64,000 nucleotides of DNA from Norana najaformis (Eukaryota > Annelida > Clitellata > Crassiclitellata > Hormogastridae): assembly GCA_964023275.1 (NCBI GenBank), contig OZ029923.1:2433551-2497550 (forward strand), read 5' to 3'. The notes beneath the pieces are model-generated. The model was not told the origin of the DNA, did not search any database, and saw only the letters and a program-made list of their open reading frames with translations. A program made the position numbers and the translations under genes. Shown here in pieces: positions 55,401-64,000 of this stretch (the stretch's first letter is position 1; every line of letters starts with the position of its first letter).

Positions 55401-57488
55401 ACACAGACAGACAGAAACACAGACAGACAGAAACACAGACAGACAGAAACACAGACAGACAGAAACACAGACAGACAGAAACACAGAGAGACAGAAACAC
55501 AGACAGACAGAAACACAGACAGACAGAAACACAGACAGACAGAAAAGCAGACAGACAGAAACACAGACAAACAAAAACACAGAAAGACAGAAATACAGAG
55601 AGACAGAAACACAGACAGAAAGAAACATAGACAGATAGAAACACAGACAGACATACAGAAACACAGACAGACAGAAACAAAGAAAGAAGGAAAGACAGAC
55701 AGACAGAAACACAGACAGACAGAAACACAGACAGACAGGTGGAAGAATTAGATAGAAAAACAAAGGAAAAGAATCAAACTAAAAGGGTAAAGAAACTGGT
55801 AGGCAAGAAGACTAAGCCAGATCAAAGTAAGCAAGAAGCAGTAGAAAGGCAGCATAGACAAGGGTAAGGAAAAATATCCTCCTGACCCTCCTTTGAATAC
55901 TGGAGAATAAGCTGTTTGGTTCTAATCTAAAGACTTCTGTAGTGCTGTTATCATGAAGCCCAATAGTTGCTTCAAGTCAAAATCGCAGTTAAAAATCATA
56001 ATCCATTGGAGAACCCACATCGAATTCATGTTACATGCTTGCTTTTCGATCATGGGCTCAATCGTAATTGTAATCTCTGGATTACTTCAGCACCCAAAAA
56101 ACCTAAATCATGCAAATGAGCTTATTCACAGGCGGCTCTTAATCAAAAAAAAATCAGTGAGGCAGGTATGGTGAAGTTCAGTTCAAAGTTCAGATCAAAG
56201 GTCAGGCAGGTAGATACCGAATGTGTTTTGGTTCAAGTCTGACAAGGAAAGTAACAACTGCGAAAAAGGTTTCTTGTTAGTTCCTGCTGCCACCAAGTAG
56301 AATTTGGAATGACTATGCAAACCGTTGCCAAGAGAGTTTCCTCTAATACACTGTCTGTGGAATCAAGACGGTTATCCCTTGTCTGTTTAGGATCTAAGAA
56401 GGATATAATAACTCTAACAATAATCCAAGAACTTCTATAGTGCCACTGTAATAATGCTCCAGGCATCAGTCGATGGTTGCTGCGACGCAAAATCATTGTA
56501 CAAGCCAAATTCCAGGGCAAGTCTGATTGAAAAGCCAAGAAGGGAAAATGAGTGAATAATATTTGTTGATACTGGAAACAATCTTCATTTGGTATTAATC
56601 AGACTAGATCCTGGTTTAACTGACTGAATGACAACAGTGTAACACATTTCACAGACAGACTAGTTAAAACCAGTTTCTGACTAAGATAGCATTTTATTAT
56701 TCATAAGAAATTGTAAACTTGAGGTTTCTACAGTGCCCAAAGAAAGCTAATTCACAGGAACCAGTTTATTCACAGGCGCTCAGTAAAAACAAAATCGATA
56801 GGCAGGAAGGGTCGGTTTTGGTTTCCGATCAAGATCCAAGTCAGTCAAGTATACAGTCAGATGGCTATGGTGGATGGTGTTTCGAAATGGAGCAGTAAGA
56901 TAGATAACGGAAGAGGGGGAATTAGGATAGGATTTGTGGAAGAGGAGCGTTTTCAGTTTTGAGTTAACGACCTGTGAGAGGTTGCAAGTGGTGTAGTGAG
57001 GGTGAATTCAGGATGAGTAGATAATTGCCGTAATGCCGGCCAGCGGGAGTTTATTCCACAGACGGAGCAGGCAGAAAAGTGACAGGGTCAAACCCCAAAG
57101 ACACTAACTCATTTCTAATGGCAGGCGACCATCAATCTTCCGCCATAAATCTTACAATGGACAACTGAATATTTATCGTCACTAACGCCAAAACTTCACA
57201 GTAGCTGGTCAACGAATGTGGAAGAGGAAGCGAATGAACTTGGAAGAAAAAAGGGTGGAAAATGTAGTGTGACGCAAACCCATTGGCACACACACGAAGA
57301 AACTGGTAGCTAAATCAACCCACTATAAACCTGTTTAACTATAATTAAAATCTGATAAGAAACTGAACGATTTACTTGCCCGAAAGAGTAAACAGGAACA
57401 GGAAAACAACTGTTATGATCGTCTTCAGGCAGTTACTTGGACGAAACACATTAAACAGGCAAAATCGTTTCCGCTCGATTATCGACAT
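41278..57488 (-). CDS. Receptor D: three Ig domains, membrane helix, cytoplasmic tail with two ITIMs
   Basis: Predicted exons on the minus strand: 57380-57488, 51866-52186, 50093-50404, 48427-48705, 45992-46177, 43465-43649, 41278-41388; total 1503 nt, 500 residues. Junctions are phase 1 except the last (phase 0). Intron 1 has a GC donor (G|GCAAGT). Residues 1-36 carry a type-II-like basic start and hydrophobic [14 protein letters not shown] (signal). V-like 37-143, C2-like 144-247, I-like 248-340, stalk and helix 341-402, then a tail with DIYSNV (Y414), a Pro-rich region 422-458, VTYAEL (Y469) and SVYADV (Y494). The last two fit the ITIM consensus [SIVL]-x-Y-x-x-[ILV]; in vertebrate receptors such motifs recruit SH2 phosphatases such as SHP-1 and SHP-2. 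An inhibitory surface receptor is inferred. The exact donor after the Pro-rich exon could instead be at 43482. Confidence 0.82.
41594..41722. repeat. (AT)n dinucleotide array
   Basis: About 85 bp of pure AT, a short CATA interruption, then more AT. It produces a YIYI open frame in both directions that is not a gene. Confidence 0.95.
41785..42130 (+). pseudogene. Non-LTR LINE protein C-terminus
   Basis: The plus-strand frame has the block [20 protein letters not shown], then [20 protein letters not shown], common near the end of LINE reverse-transcriptase proteins. Frame changes upstream show decay. Antisense to receptor D. Confidence 0.8.
43045..43420 (-). mobile_element. LINE family 1, 3' part
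   Basis: Minus-strand copy running from the (GATTAC)n-type tail (43050-43072) through ACAGCGCCCAACGAAAGCCA and GCGCTCAGTCAAAAC to TTTGTATGATGGGTCAGAAA. It closely matches 58786-59120. Confidence 0.8.
43465..43649 (-). CDS. Receptor D penultimate exon: YxN motif and proline-rich region
   Basis: Reads from [18 protein letters not shown] to a run rich in Pro, Lys, Arg and Glu ([17 protein letters not shown]). YSNV is both YxN (a GRB2-type SH2 ligand in other animals) and YxxV. The prolines could bind SH3 domains. The acceptor chosen (CATCAGAG) is the only one nearby that keeps the phase. Confidence 0.65.
44515..44760. repeat. 24-bp minisatellite
   Basis: About ten units built on CTTGTACATGTAAACAGTAA, some extended to 29 bp by an extra AAAGT. 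Each holds the palindrome TACATGTA. The 24-bp period keeps frames open, giving spurious VFTVYMYK repeats. Confidence 0.92.
44765..44935 (+). mobile_element. tRNA-derived SINE
   Basis: Head similar to a threonine-type tRNA (CAGTAGAGCGCTCGGCTTGT, then AAGTCGAAGA and GGGCTTGAGCTTCC as a weak box B), followed by GACCTTGAGCAAGTCCTTCA and CACAATTGT, the core shared with 17550 and 49110. The tail is AATAATAAAT. Confidence 0.6.
45470..45950 (-). pseudogene. L2/CR1-like LINE 3' end
   Basis: Minus-strand frame reading [20 protein letters not shown], then [13 protein letters not shown], followed by a 3' UTR resembling LINE family 1. The open frame on the plus strand (45473-45838) is its shadow. Confidence 0.7.
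46178..48426 (-). repeat. Intron 4 of receptor D
   Basis: 46320-46600 and 46695-46875 are GTAT/CATA arrays with (TA)n at 46381-46412. 47593-47826 is a minus-strand 77-codon frame ([19 protein letters not shown]) that could be a LINE scrap but is not recognised with confidence. Otherwise unassigned. Confidence 0.6.
48706..50092 (-). other. Intron 3 of receptor D
   Basis: 49085-49235 is a minus-strand SINE: reverse reading has box B GGGTTCAAACCTGC and the core CTGGACAAGTTGTTTGCACA. 49755-49860 is a retroposon end with a TAATC-type tail. The rest is AT-rich and unassigned. Confidence 0.55.
50405..51865 (-). other. Intron 2 of receptor D
   Basis: 51005-51050 is an L2-type tail (TTAAAAGGTGCTATACTAAT) that runs directly into a CATA array (51035-51125). 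No gene recognised in the rest. Confidence 0.5.
52300..55737. repeat. 3.4 kb GACA-based minisatellite with higher-order structure
   Basis: Basic units of about 16-17 bp: ACAGACAGACAGAAAC, AGACAGACAGAAAAATAG and GACAGACACACAAACAG, arranged in longer repeating blocks. Two stretches of about 650 bp (around 53.34-53.88 and 54.00-54.54 kb) carry almost the same unit order, implying block duplication. All three minus-strand frames stay open for more than 1100 codons because no unit contains a stop on that strand; these are not genes. Confidence 0.95.
56055..56215 (-). mobile_element. LINE family 1, 3' end (divergent)
   Basis: Tail ATCGTAATTGTAATC, then TACTTCAGCACCCAAAAAAC and TTATTCACAGGCGGCTC, a diverged version of the 43045 copy. 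Confidence 0.6.
56710..57110 (-). mobile_element. LINE family 1, 3' part (divergent)
   Basis: TTTCTACAGTGCCCAAAG, CACAGGCGCTCAGTAAAAAC and TTTATTCCACAGACGGAGCA match the 58786-59140 copy in order. Confidence 0.65.
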
Positions 57489-58414
57489 CGTTCTAATTAA
57501 TTAAAAAACTCCTCTTGTGTGCTTTGATCGTTTAAATCGTTTCTAAGGTAATAAGTTAAACAGGACGTAAATCCCAAACACCAATTCACGCTTGTATCGC
57601 AAGAACATTAATATCGGAGTATAATCGAATCCGGCTTATGGCTAAGCCCCGAAAATGACTATTAGAACCGCCGTCAACAGAAATTAACTAATTTTAAATT
57701 TAAATTTGGTCTAGAAATCTATCACAGCCTTCAAAACCAGAACAGTGATGGCTTTCCATGTTAAGTTTTACAAAGGAGACATATCATTTTAGTCAATATT
57801 TGAAAACACTATTTTAAATAAAATGAATTATTTTAAGAGTAATACTAGTTAAATGTTTCATTTTGGAGTGAAAGACAACATTATTGTAGGAATTGCATAA
57901 CTGACGACGAATTAAGTACCAATGCACGATCGATCCAGTTGATTCCTAATTACTTAAATAAATTTACCGTTTGGAACAGAGACAAGGGTATCCAGGATTA
58001 GACCACGCCTACCTACACCTGAGTTTAAAAAGTAGGCAAACGACAAGAACAGGTGCGGAAGGTGGTTTCGAAGGGGTAGGCTAAAGCCCTTCCCTAGGCT
58101 CAGGTGGGACGGGAAATAGGCCTGTGGCGGGCAGGGTGTCGTGGATCCGTCATAATGATCTGAGATATCTTTACCCGTAGTGTGCAGGTTTGGGGTCGAA
58201 CTATTATTGAGGACGATAGCTTCATACGTTGTTCAAACTGTGGTTAACAGCTATAGTGTTCTTAAGAGATTGAGCCAGTTAACTAGCCTACTAGTAGACC
58301 ATTAGCAGGAAACCAACTCGGGGCTATAATACAATAGGTTTTGTGACCGGTGGTGTTCGTCCGTTCTAAACATTCGTGGCATTTCTTTTTTTTCCATTTT
58401 CACTCGCTAGGAGG
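57489..58414. other. Upstream region of receptor D, unassigned
   Basis: No TATA box or open frame recognised. 58130-58215 (GTGGATCCGTCATAATGATC; GGTTTGGGGTCGAAC) faintly resembles a tRNA-like SINE head but lacks a proper box A. Confidence 0.35.
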
Positions 58415-58570
58415 CAGACACTCACTCATGGATCTTGACCATGGATCCGATCCTTCCAGCTTATCGAATTTTTTCATTGAGCGCCCATGAATAAGCTGAT
58501 TCCCTCGACTCAGCTTTCACTGAGAGCTGTAGAACTGTAGAGCCTACGATTACGATTATGCCTACGATTA
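58415..58570 (+). mobile_element. LINE family 1, 3' end
   Basis: GGATCTTGACCATGGATCCG, GAGCGCCCATGAATAAGCTG and GAGAGCTGTAGAAC with a GATTACGATTA tail. Confidence 0.65.
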
Positions 58571-58607
58571 GGAGTTTACAACAGGTAATCACGTAAGGTA
58601 ATCTCAA

Positions 58608-58960
58608 ACACCACCCACCGTAGCTGCCACGCTGTCTCTCTGCCTGACTTTTGTATCTTGACCTGGAGCCGAACCCTTTTGCCTATCGATTTTGTTTTGA
58701 CTGAGCGCCTGCGAATAAGCTGGTCCCTGCGACGTGGCTGTCGTTGGGCGCTGTAGAAATCTTGGAAGTACGATTACGATTAAGGTAATCGTAATCGTAA
58801 TTCCGAGATTTCTACAGCGCCCAACGAAAACCACGTCACAGGGACCCGCTTATTCACAGGCGCTCAGTCAAAACAAAATCGATAGGCAAAAGGGTTCGGC
58901 TCCAGGTCAAGATACAAAAGTCAGGCAGAGAGACAGCATGGCAGCTACGGTGGGTGATGT
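58608..58960. repeat. Near-perfect inverted repeat of LINE family 1 ends, tails meeting
   Basis: Left arm 58608-58782 (plus orientation) and right arm 58786-58960 (minus orientation) are close reverse complements, about 175 bp each, with only 3 bp between the tails. The two arms therefore give nearly identical open frames on opposite strands. The right arm continues as LINE sequence to about 59260. Confidence 0.88.
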
Positions 58961-59260
58961 TTGGGGTTGGAGAGCAGAGACATATAAGAGGAAGAAGGGG
59001 TGTCAGGATAGGATCTGTGGAAGAGTAATTTTTTCAGTTTTGAGTGAAAGGCCGAAGCAAGAATTGCAAGCGGTGGAGCATCGGTGAGTTTGTATGATGG
59101 GTCAGATAACTGTCGCAGTTCTGGGGGAGTTTATTCCAGAGTGGTATGGCAGCTATGGCTATGGAGCGATTACCAAATTTTAAGGATGAGGTGACTGGAG
59201 GGGGGAGAAGTGTTAGGGCAGAAGAAGAGCGGAAGAAGGTTGGCCGTATTAATACTTCGC
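58786..59260 (-). mobile_element. LINE family 1, longest minus-strand 3' part
   Basis: Extends from the tail to the coding end: reverse reading at 59120-59200 corresponds to the AIAAIPLWNKLP-type block seen in clearer form at 59690-59760 on the plus strand (RCLAIAVPPLWNKLP). Confidence 0.75.
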
Positions 59261-59299
59261 TAAGAAATAAGTTGACGAATTTCCTTCAGTCATGTCACA

Positions 59300-59590
<291 letters not shown>

Positions 59591-59605
59591 GAACCGAACC
59601 TTTTC

Positions 59606-60080
59606 TTATTTACAATACAACCACTTCGCTCAACTCGCTCCACTTCTGCCCTAACACTTCTCCACCCGCCAGTCACCTCATCCTTAAAATTTGGTAATCG
59701 CTGCTTAGCCATAGCTGTCCCACCACTCTGGAATAAACTCCCCCGAAAACTGCGACAGTTATCTGACCCAACACATAAACTCATATAGGCCTATGCTACA
59801 CCGCTTGCAAATATCTGCATGGGTCTTTCACTCAAATCTGAAAACACCCCTCTTTCACAGATTCTATCCCTACTACCCTTCTTCCTCTTATCTCGCTTTC
59901 AGTTCCAATCCCAAACATCACCCACCGTAGCTGCCACGCGGTCTCTCTGCCTGACTTGGATCTTGACTTGGAACCCTTCTATTTTGATTGAACTGAGTGC
60001 CTTTGAATAAGTCGGTTCTCGCGATTTAGCTTTCGCAGGGCCTTGTAGAAATCTCGAGATCACGATTACAATACCTGTCC
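59606..60080 (+). pseudogene. LINE family 1, reverse transcriptase C-terminus and 3' end
   Basis: Reads SSLKFGNRCLAIAVPPLWNK then LPRKLRQLSDPTH, then a stop and a 3' UTR ending GGCCTTGTAGAAATCTCGAG with GATCACGATTAC. The PLWN block is typical of L2/CR1-like proteins and identifies the whole family as LINEs. Confidence 0.8.
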
Positions 60081-60285
60081 TGCAGATCCGATTCCAACCA
60101 CCAACCACCATAGTCGTCTGACGGTCTGCCTGCCTGACTCGTTAGCGCAGTTTATCTTGAAGAGGCGCTATACAAATTTCAAATTAAAATTACAATTATA
60201 AGTTACAACAACCACTACTCGAATCGCCGACGAGGAATCGCCTACGATTCCTCTCTCAGCGAATGGACTTATGGGGTGTTAACAA
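60081..60285 (+). mobile_element. Second L2-type 3' end
   Basis: TCTGCCTGCCTGACTCGTTA, then TTGAAGAGGCGCTATACAAA and an AATTACAATTATAA tail. Confidence 0.55.
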
Positions 60286-60305
60286 ATGCATTACTTACTT
60301 ACTTA

Positions 60306-60348
<43 letters not shown>

Positions 60349-60400
60349 GCTTACTTACTTGGTTACTTGCTTACTTGCTTACTTACTTACTTACTTACAC
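60286..60400. repeat. (TTAC)n array
   Basis: Tetranucleotide TTAC with a few TTGC and TTGG variants; it produces a YLLT-repeat frame. Confidence 0.95.
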
Positions 60401-60975
60401 CGACGCGAGCACTCTGGCCAACACTAACAATTAAGCCAGCACTACACCACACGAGCAACACCAGACAGAACTTGTTCACAGTCCACTGCGTGTCCACTGA
60501 AGCGCAGATACAGTGGCGCCTCATGCGGTCAGTCGCAGTATAATGGTCATCGGCGTAGGTCAGTCAGAGGCTATTAATTGCGCCTGGTGACCACTAGTGG
60601 ACGAAGTTGCTGACCACTAGTGACCACATCGTATAGCGTGTAGAGTGGCCCGTTAATTATGTCACGACCGGGGGCGAGACCGACAACGACGGCGCAATTA
60701 TTTTCAGTTGTCTCATCGTAGTCGTCATCATCATCATTATCGGAGTCGTCATCATTACAGCAATTGGCGTCATCATCTAGGCTTCGTGTATCCGTTGCTT
60801 TTTTATCATCGTCGCCATAATTGCGTCATTGCTGCAGTCATTGACGTCATGTAGGTTTTAATTCTCTGTCTCATCGTCATCGTCAAATCAACGTCATTAT
60901 TGTAGTGATGTCATCATCACTGTAGCCACTGCCGCCATCTATGTATATAGTAAAATTTTCTTCACTGTATTAATC
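60401..60975. other. Unassigned spacer
   Basis: 60540-60640 has a short direct repeat (GACCACTAGTGG and TGACCACTAGTGACC). 60715-60930 is rich in GTCATCATC units. No gene recognised. Confidence 0.4.
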
Positions 60976-61570
60976 TTCACCACCACCACCACCACCATCA
61001 CCATCACCACCACCACCACCATCACCACCACCACCATCTTTTTTTCTTTCTTTCTCTCTGTCTCTGTCTCTCTCTCTCTTCGTCCTTACCTCCTACTCTC
61101 CATATATCATTTCATCTCTCTTTCCCTCATTCTGCCCTTCTGTGTGTCCCCTCGTCCGTCCTTCTCTGCCTCTCTTTGGCTCTCTAATGACGACAATTTC
61201 TACTGCATTGTCAGCAGTTATTCTTGGCCTTGACAATGACTAATGTCAGCGCAAGTAATAAGATTTAAATAACAGATAGAATTTCAATTGTTATTTGAAA
61301 GTATCAGATGGTCCCTCCCTCCCTACCTCTCTCCTTGTCTGTCTGTCTCCCTCCCTGTCTCTGCTTTTCGCACTCTCTCCCTGCCTGCCTCACTCCCTCT
61401 CTGCTCCTTTACCTCTCTACCTCTGTGCCTCCCTCCCTCACTGTCTGCCAGTCTCTGTCTGTCTCTCTGTCTCCCTCCCTTTCTCTGTCTGTGTCACTCT
61501 CTCCCTCTCTGCCTCACTCCCTCTCAGTCTCCCTCGATGTCTCTTTGCCTCTCTACTTCCCCGTCTATCT

Positions 61571-61621
<51 letters not shown>

Positions 61622-61760
61622 TGTCTCCATCCCTTTCTCCGTGTGTCTCTCTCCCTCTCTCCCCGCCTGTCTCACTCCCTCTCTCCATCCATCTCCCTCT
61701 CCCTCTCTGTCTCCCTCCTTCTCAGCCTCTCTTTCACCGTGCGTCTTCTATGAAAACTTC
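60976..61760. repeat. (CAC)n then polypyrimidine CT-rich tract
   Basis: 60980-61037 is CACCAC/CATCAC. 61040-61180 and 61310-61740 are CT-rich (CCCTCTCTGTCT-type units) with pure (CT)n near 61577-61607. Ser/Leu/Pro-rich open frames across it are artefacts. Confidence 0.92.
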
Positions 61761-62060
61761 TCGACTCATGTTCCGTCTAATCCCTCGTCGTCGTCGGCGC
61801 CAGAGGTCGCCAGCGTCTTCTAATCGACGACAACCAGACGCACGCACGCACACTCCCAGACACGGCGGCGATTTTGATCTCGGCGCCGACCACCCACAGT
61901 GCTACATAAAAGCAACGCCGCCCGAAGTTTCCGCGCCACACGAAACATCTACATAGGTGCGAAAACGAACAGCCACCTGTACTACACCATTGGGTGGAAT
62001 GTCTGATGCCAGTGTGGCGAGAACTGTTGCACTTTTGAGAGGTACCTACACGGAGCTATA
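61761..62060. other. CpG-rich unassigned segment and SINE-like tail
   Basis: 61785-61960 is notably CpG-rich (GTCGTCGTCGGCGCC; CACGGCGGCGATTTTG; CTCGGCGCCGACC). It could be a promoter for a gene outside the window, but no exon is visible. 62045-62065 has the GGAGCTATATAAATAGC tail that leads into the next array. Confidence 0.4.
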
Positions 62061-62065
62061 TAAAT

Positions 62066-62405
62066 AGCAACATACATACATACATAAATACACGCATATA
62101 TACATACCCCATACATAAATACATACATGCATACAATCATACATATATGCACACATACATGCACACATACATACATACATATGTCAAAACGCACATATAT
62201 ACATAAATGCATGCCTACATACGTACAAACATACATACATTCAGTCATACATACATACATTAATACATAAATGCATACATACATACGTACGTACATACAT
62301 ACATACATACATACACACATGCATACATACATAAATTCAAATATACATACATAGATACATGAATACATACATACATACATACATACATACATACATACAC
62401 TCAAC
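62066..62405. repeat. (CATA)n array
   Basis: CATA with CATG, CACA and TAAA variants, starting directly after a SINE tail. Confidence 0.93.
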
Positions 62406-62719
62406 ATATAAGATTAATACTCACTTTTTTACTAGTGTCTCGTGTCAGCAGACACTACTCACGTGTATACCGGCGTCGCCGATGACACGACTTGACTCCG
62501 TCGTTCGCCTTCCTCTGTCGGTCCCCTACCGTCCCCTCCCCTCCCTTCATACGCTACCTCACCCCACCCCAACCCCCCGGCCGCGACGAAAGGGCGGGAA
62601 AGGCGAGAACAGTCGCCGCAGGTGCGCGGAGTAGTGTCGTGACTCTTCTTGTGACGCCGTTGACGACGATGATGACTCGTGTCACTTCCTGTCGCGCTCA
62701 TTGTGGCCTCGCCGTTGCA
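62406..62719. other. CpG-rich unassigned segment
   Basis: 62460-62700 is CpG-rich with a C-rich run (62520-62580), like 61785-61960. No exon, TATA box or open frame of recognisable content. Confidence 0.35.
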
Positions 62720-63235
62720 CGCGCACACGACGGACAGACGGATACAGTAGGCACAGACACATGCAGACAGACACACACACAGGCACACATACAGACACAC
62801 ACAGACACACACAGAGATGAACAGCAGACAAACTGATAGCAGGACAGACAGACAGACATACAGACAGACAAAAACAGACATACGGAAAGACACAGATATA
62901 CACATACATACATACAGACATACGGATTGAAGCACAGACAGCCAAATGAACAGACAGACGGACGGATGGACAGAAATAGAGCCGAACGGACGCACATACA
63001 CACAAGCAGACATACAGACATACAAAGATAGTTACAAACGGAAACCAGCCGACAGACAGACATACTTACACACACAGAGACACATTGACCGACAACAAGC
63101 ACACACAGTCAGATAAAGGAACAGATCAACAGACATACATACGGACAGACAGACAGTAATAGACAGACATACACTGAGACAGACACACACAGACCGAGAG
63201 ACATACTTCTACGGACTGAGAGAGACAACTCATAG
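62720..63235. repeat. (GACA)n-based degenerate array
   Basis: GACAGACA, CACACAGACA and CATACAGA units. Cys/Val-rich minus-strand frames are artefacts. Confidence 0.93.
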
Positions 63236-63340
63236 AACGAACGTTCAATTAAGTGAATTAATTTGCGGCACAGTGTACAGCAGTTGAAGAGTCATGTTGT
63301 TCGAACAACTGCTCGTCGAATCACCCATCTAATTCCTCCT
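63236..63340. other. Short unassigned spacer
   Basis: Nothing recognised. Confidence 0.3.
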
Positions 63341-63785
63341 TCTGTCCTCTGCTTCCATCTCTTCATCCTCCTCTTCCTAATCCTGCTCTAGCCTTGCTTC
63401 ATCTCTCCATATTCCTCCTCCTCCACCACCTTCTTCTCCTCCTTCTCCTCATCTTTCTTCTTCTCCTCCTCCTCCTCTTCCTTTTCCTCCTTCTCCTCCT
63501 CCTCTTCCTCCTCTTCTTCCTCCTCCTCCTCCTCTTTCTTCACCTCCTCCTCTTCCTCTTCCTCCTCCTCTTCCTTCTCTTCCTCCTTCTCCTCCTCCTT
63601 CTCCTCTTCCTCCTCCTCCTTCTCTTCCTACTCCTCTTCTTCCTCATTCTCCTCCTCTTCCTCATTCTCCTCCTTCTTCTCCTCTTCCTCCTCCTCTTCC
63701 TCCTCTTCATCTTCCTCCTCCTTCTCTTCCTCTTCCTTCTTCTCCTTGTCCTCCTCCTCTTCCTCTCCTTCCTCGTTCTATTCCT
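63341..63785. repeat. (CTC/CTT)n polypyrimidine tract
   Basis: About 440 bp of almost pure pyrimidine on the plus strand in CTCCTC, TTCCTC and TTCTCC units. It could form a triplex. It gives poly-Leu (plus) and Arg/Lys-rich (minus) frames that are not genes. A second tract begins at 63908 and runs to the window end. Confidence 0.95.
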
Positions 63786-64000
63786 CAGCCGAGCGAGAGG
63801 ATAATACGCAGTCGACGTGGGTGTGTCGCTCAGTGGCAACGCTTGATCAGGTAAAGAGAATGAGCCATAATAGCCCGTCTGACAGTCGCTGACAGGCGAT
63901 TAGATGCATCCTCCTCTTCCTCCTTCCCCTCCTCCTCCTCCTCCTCTTCCTTTTCCTCTTCCTCTTCCATTCCCATCTCCTCATCTTCCTCCTCCTTCTC
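63786..64000. repeat. Short spacer and second polypyrimidine tract, cut by the window edge
   Basis: 63786-63907 is unique with a CAGTCGCTGACAGGCGA stretch. 63908-64000 returns to CCTCCT/CTTCCT units. Confidence 0.85.

Larger units (their letters stand above)
52187..57379 (-). other. Intron 1 of receptor D (5.2 kb)
   Basis: Separates the signal exon from the V exon. Contents: the 3.4 kb minisatellite, LINE family 1 ends at 56055-56215 and 56710-57110 (both minus) and retroposon ends near 55920 and 56400. 57110-57379 is unassigned. Confidence 0.65.

Noticed and set aside
52240..55763. Three minus-strand open frames of more than 1100 codons
   Set aside because: All three frames are open because the GACA-based repeat units contain no stop on that strand; composition is only Cys, Leu, Ser, Val and Phe, with no domain and no splice context.
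61288..61956. 222-codon plus-strand protein with a basic C-terminus
   Set aside because: The first two thirds translate a CT-rich tract and the remainder a CpG-rich segment with no domain; no splice or promoter support.
63394..63839. Poly-Leu and Arg/Lys-rich proteins on opposite strands
   Set aside because: Translation of a polypyrimidine tract; no start context, domain or splice sites.

Overview
The window is animal nuclear DNA, most likely from an invertebrate. Immunoglobulin (Ig) domain exons are cut out one per exon in uniform phase 1, introns are 0.3 to 5 kb, and the spaces between are packed with L2/CR1-like and RTE-like LINE 3' ends, tRNA-derived SINEs, hAT and Tc1/mariner elements and very many tetranucleotide arrays (CATA, GATA, GACA, CTGC). 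The phylum cannot be read from the sequence. I see no rRNA gene, no convincing functional tRNA gene, no CRISPR array and no prokaryotic feature.

The coding content that matters is a minus-strand cluster of four reconstructable Ig-superfamily membrane receptor genes, here called A (10495-16954), B (22834-27526), C (29119-33556) and D (41278-57488). I assembled them from splice sites, exon phase and domain homology; every proposed junction is phase 1 except the last one of D (phase 0), and all four assemblies stay open from an ATG plus signal peptide to a stop. A and B have V-like, C2-like and I-like Ig domains, one membrane helix and a tail of only a few residues. C has two Ig domains and a short tail. 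D has the same three-Ig ectodomain plus a long cytoplasmic tail with a YxN/YxxV motif, a proline-rich stretch and two consensus ITIMs (VTYAEL and SVYADV). The set resembles a paired-receptor or allorecognition locus: one inhibitory-type receptor beside tail-less relatives. This is the most interesting system in the window. Two relics belong to the family: an orphan membrane exon (20232-20377) and a broken V-domain exon on the opposite strand (8061-8226).

A and B lie in a segmental duplication (about 9.83-20.68 kb and 22.33-30.15 kb). Comparing the copies exposes later insertions as filled versus empty sites: an LTR-like element (11647-13190, TSD CCAT) and a nested SINE/LINE insertion (17462-18333, TSD ATTACAGT).

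The left 8 kb holds a decayed hAT element (1090-3629, TSD CTCTAGAT) and a 2.35 kb unit with long imperfect terminal inverted repeats around an intact 563-residue open frame that looks like an RNase-H-fold transposase of a family I cannot name (4155-6507). Between C and D are SINEs, LINE ends, a broken Tc1-like element and a small repeat-containing open frame with a signal-like start. Intron 1 of D carries a 3.4 kb minisatellite. The right 6.5 kb beyond D is LINE ends, inverted LINE pairs and simple repeats, with no gene recognised.
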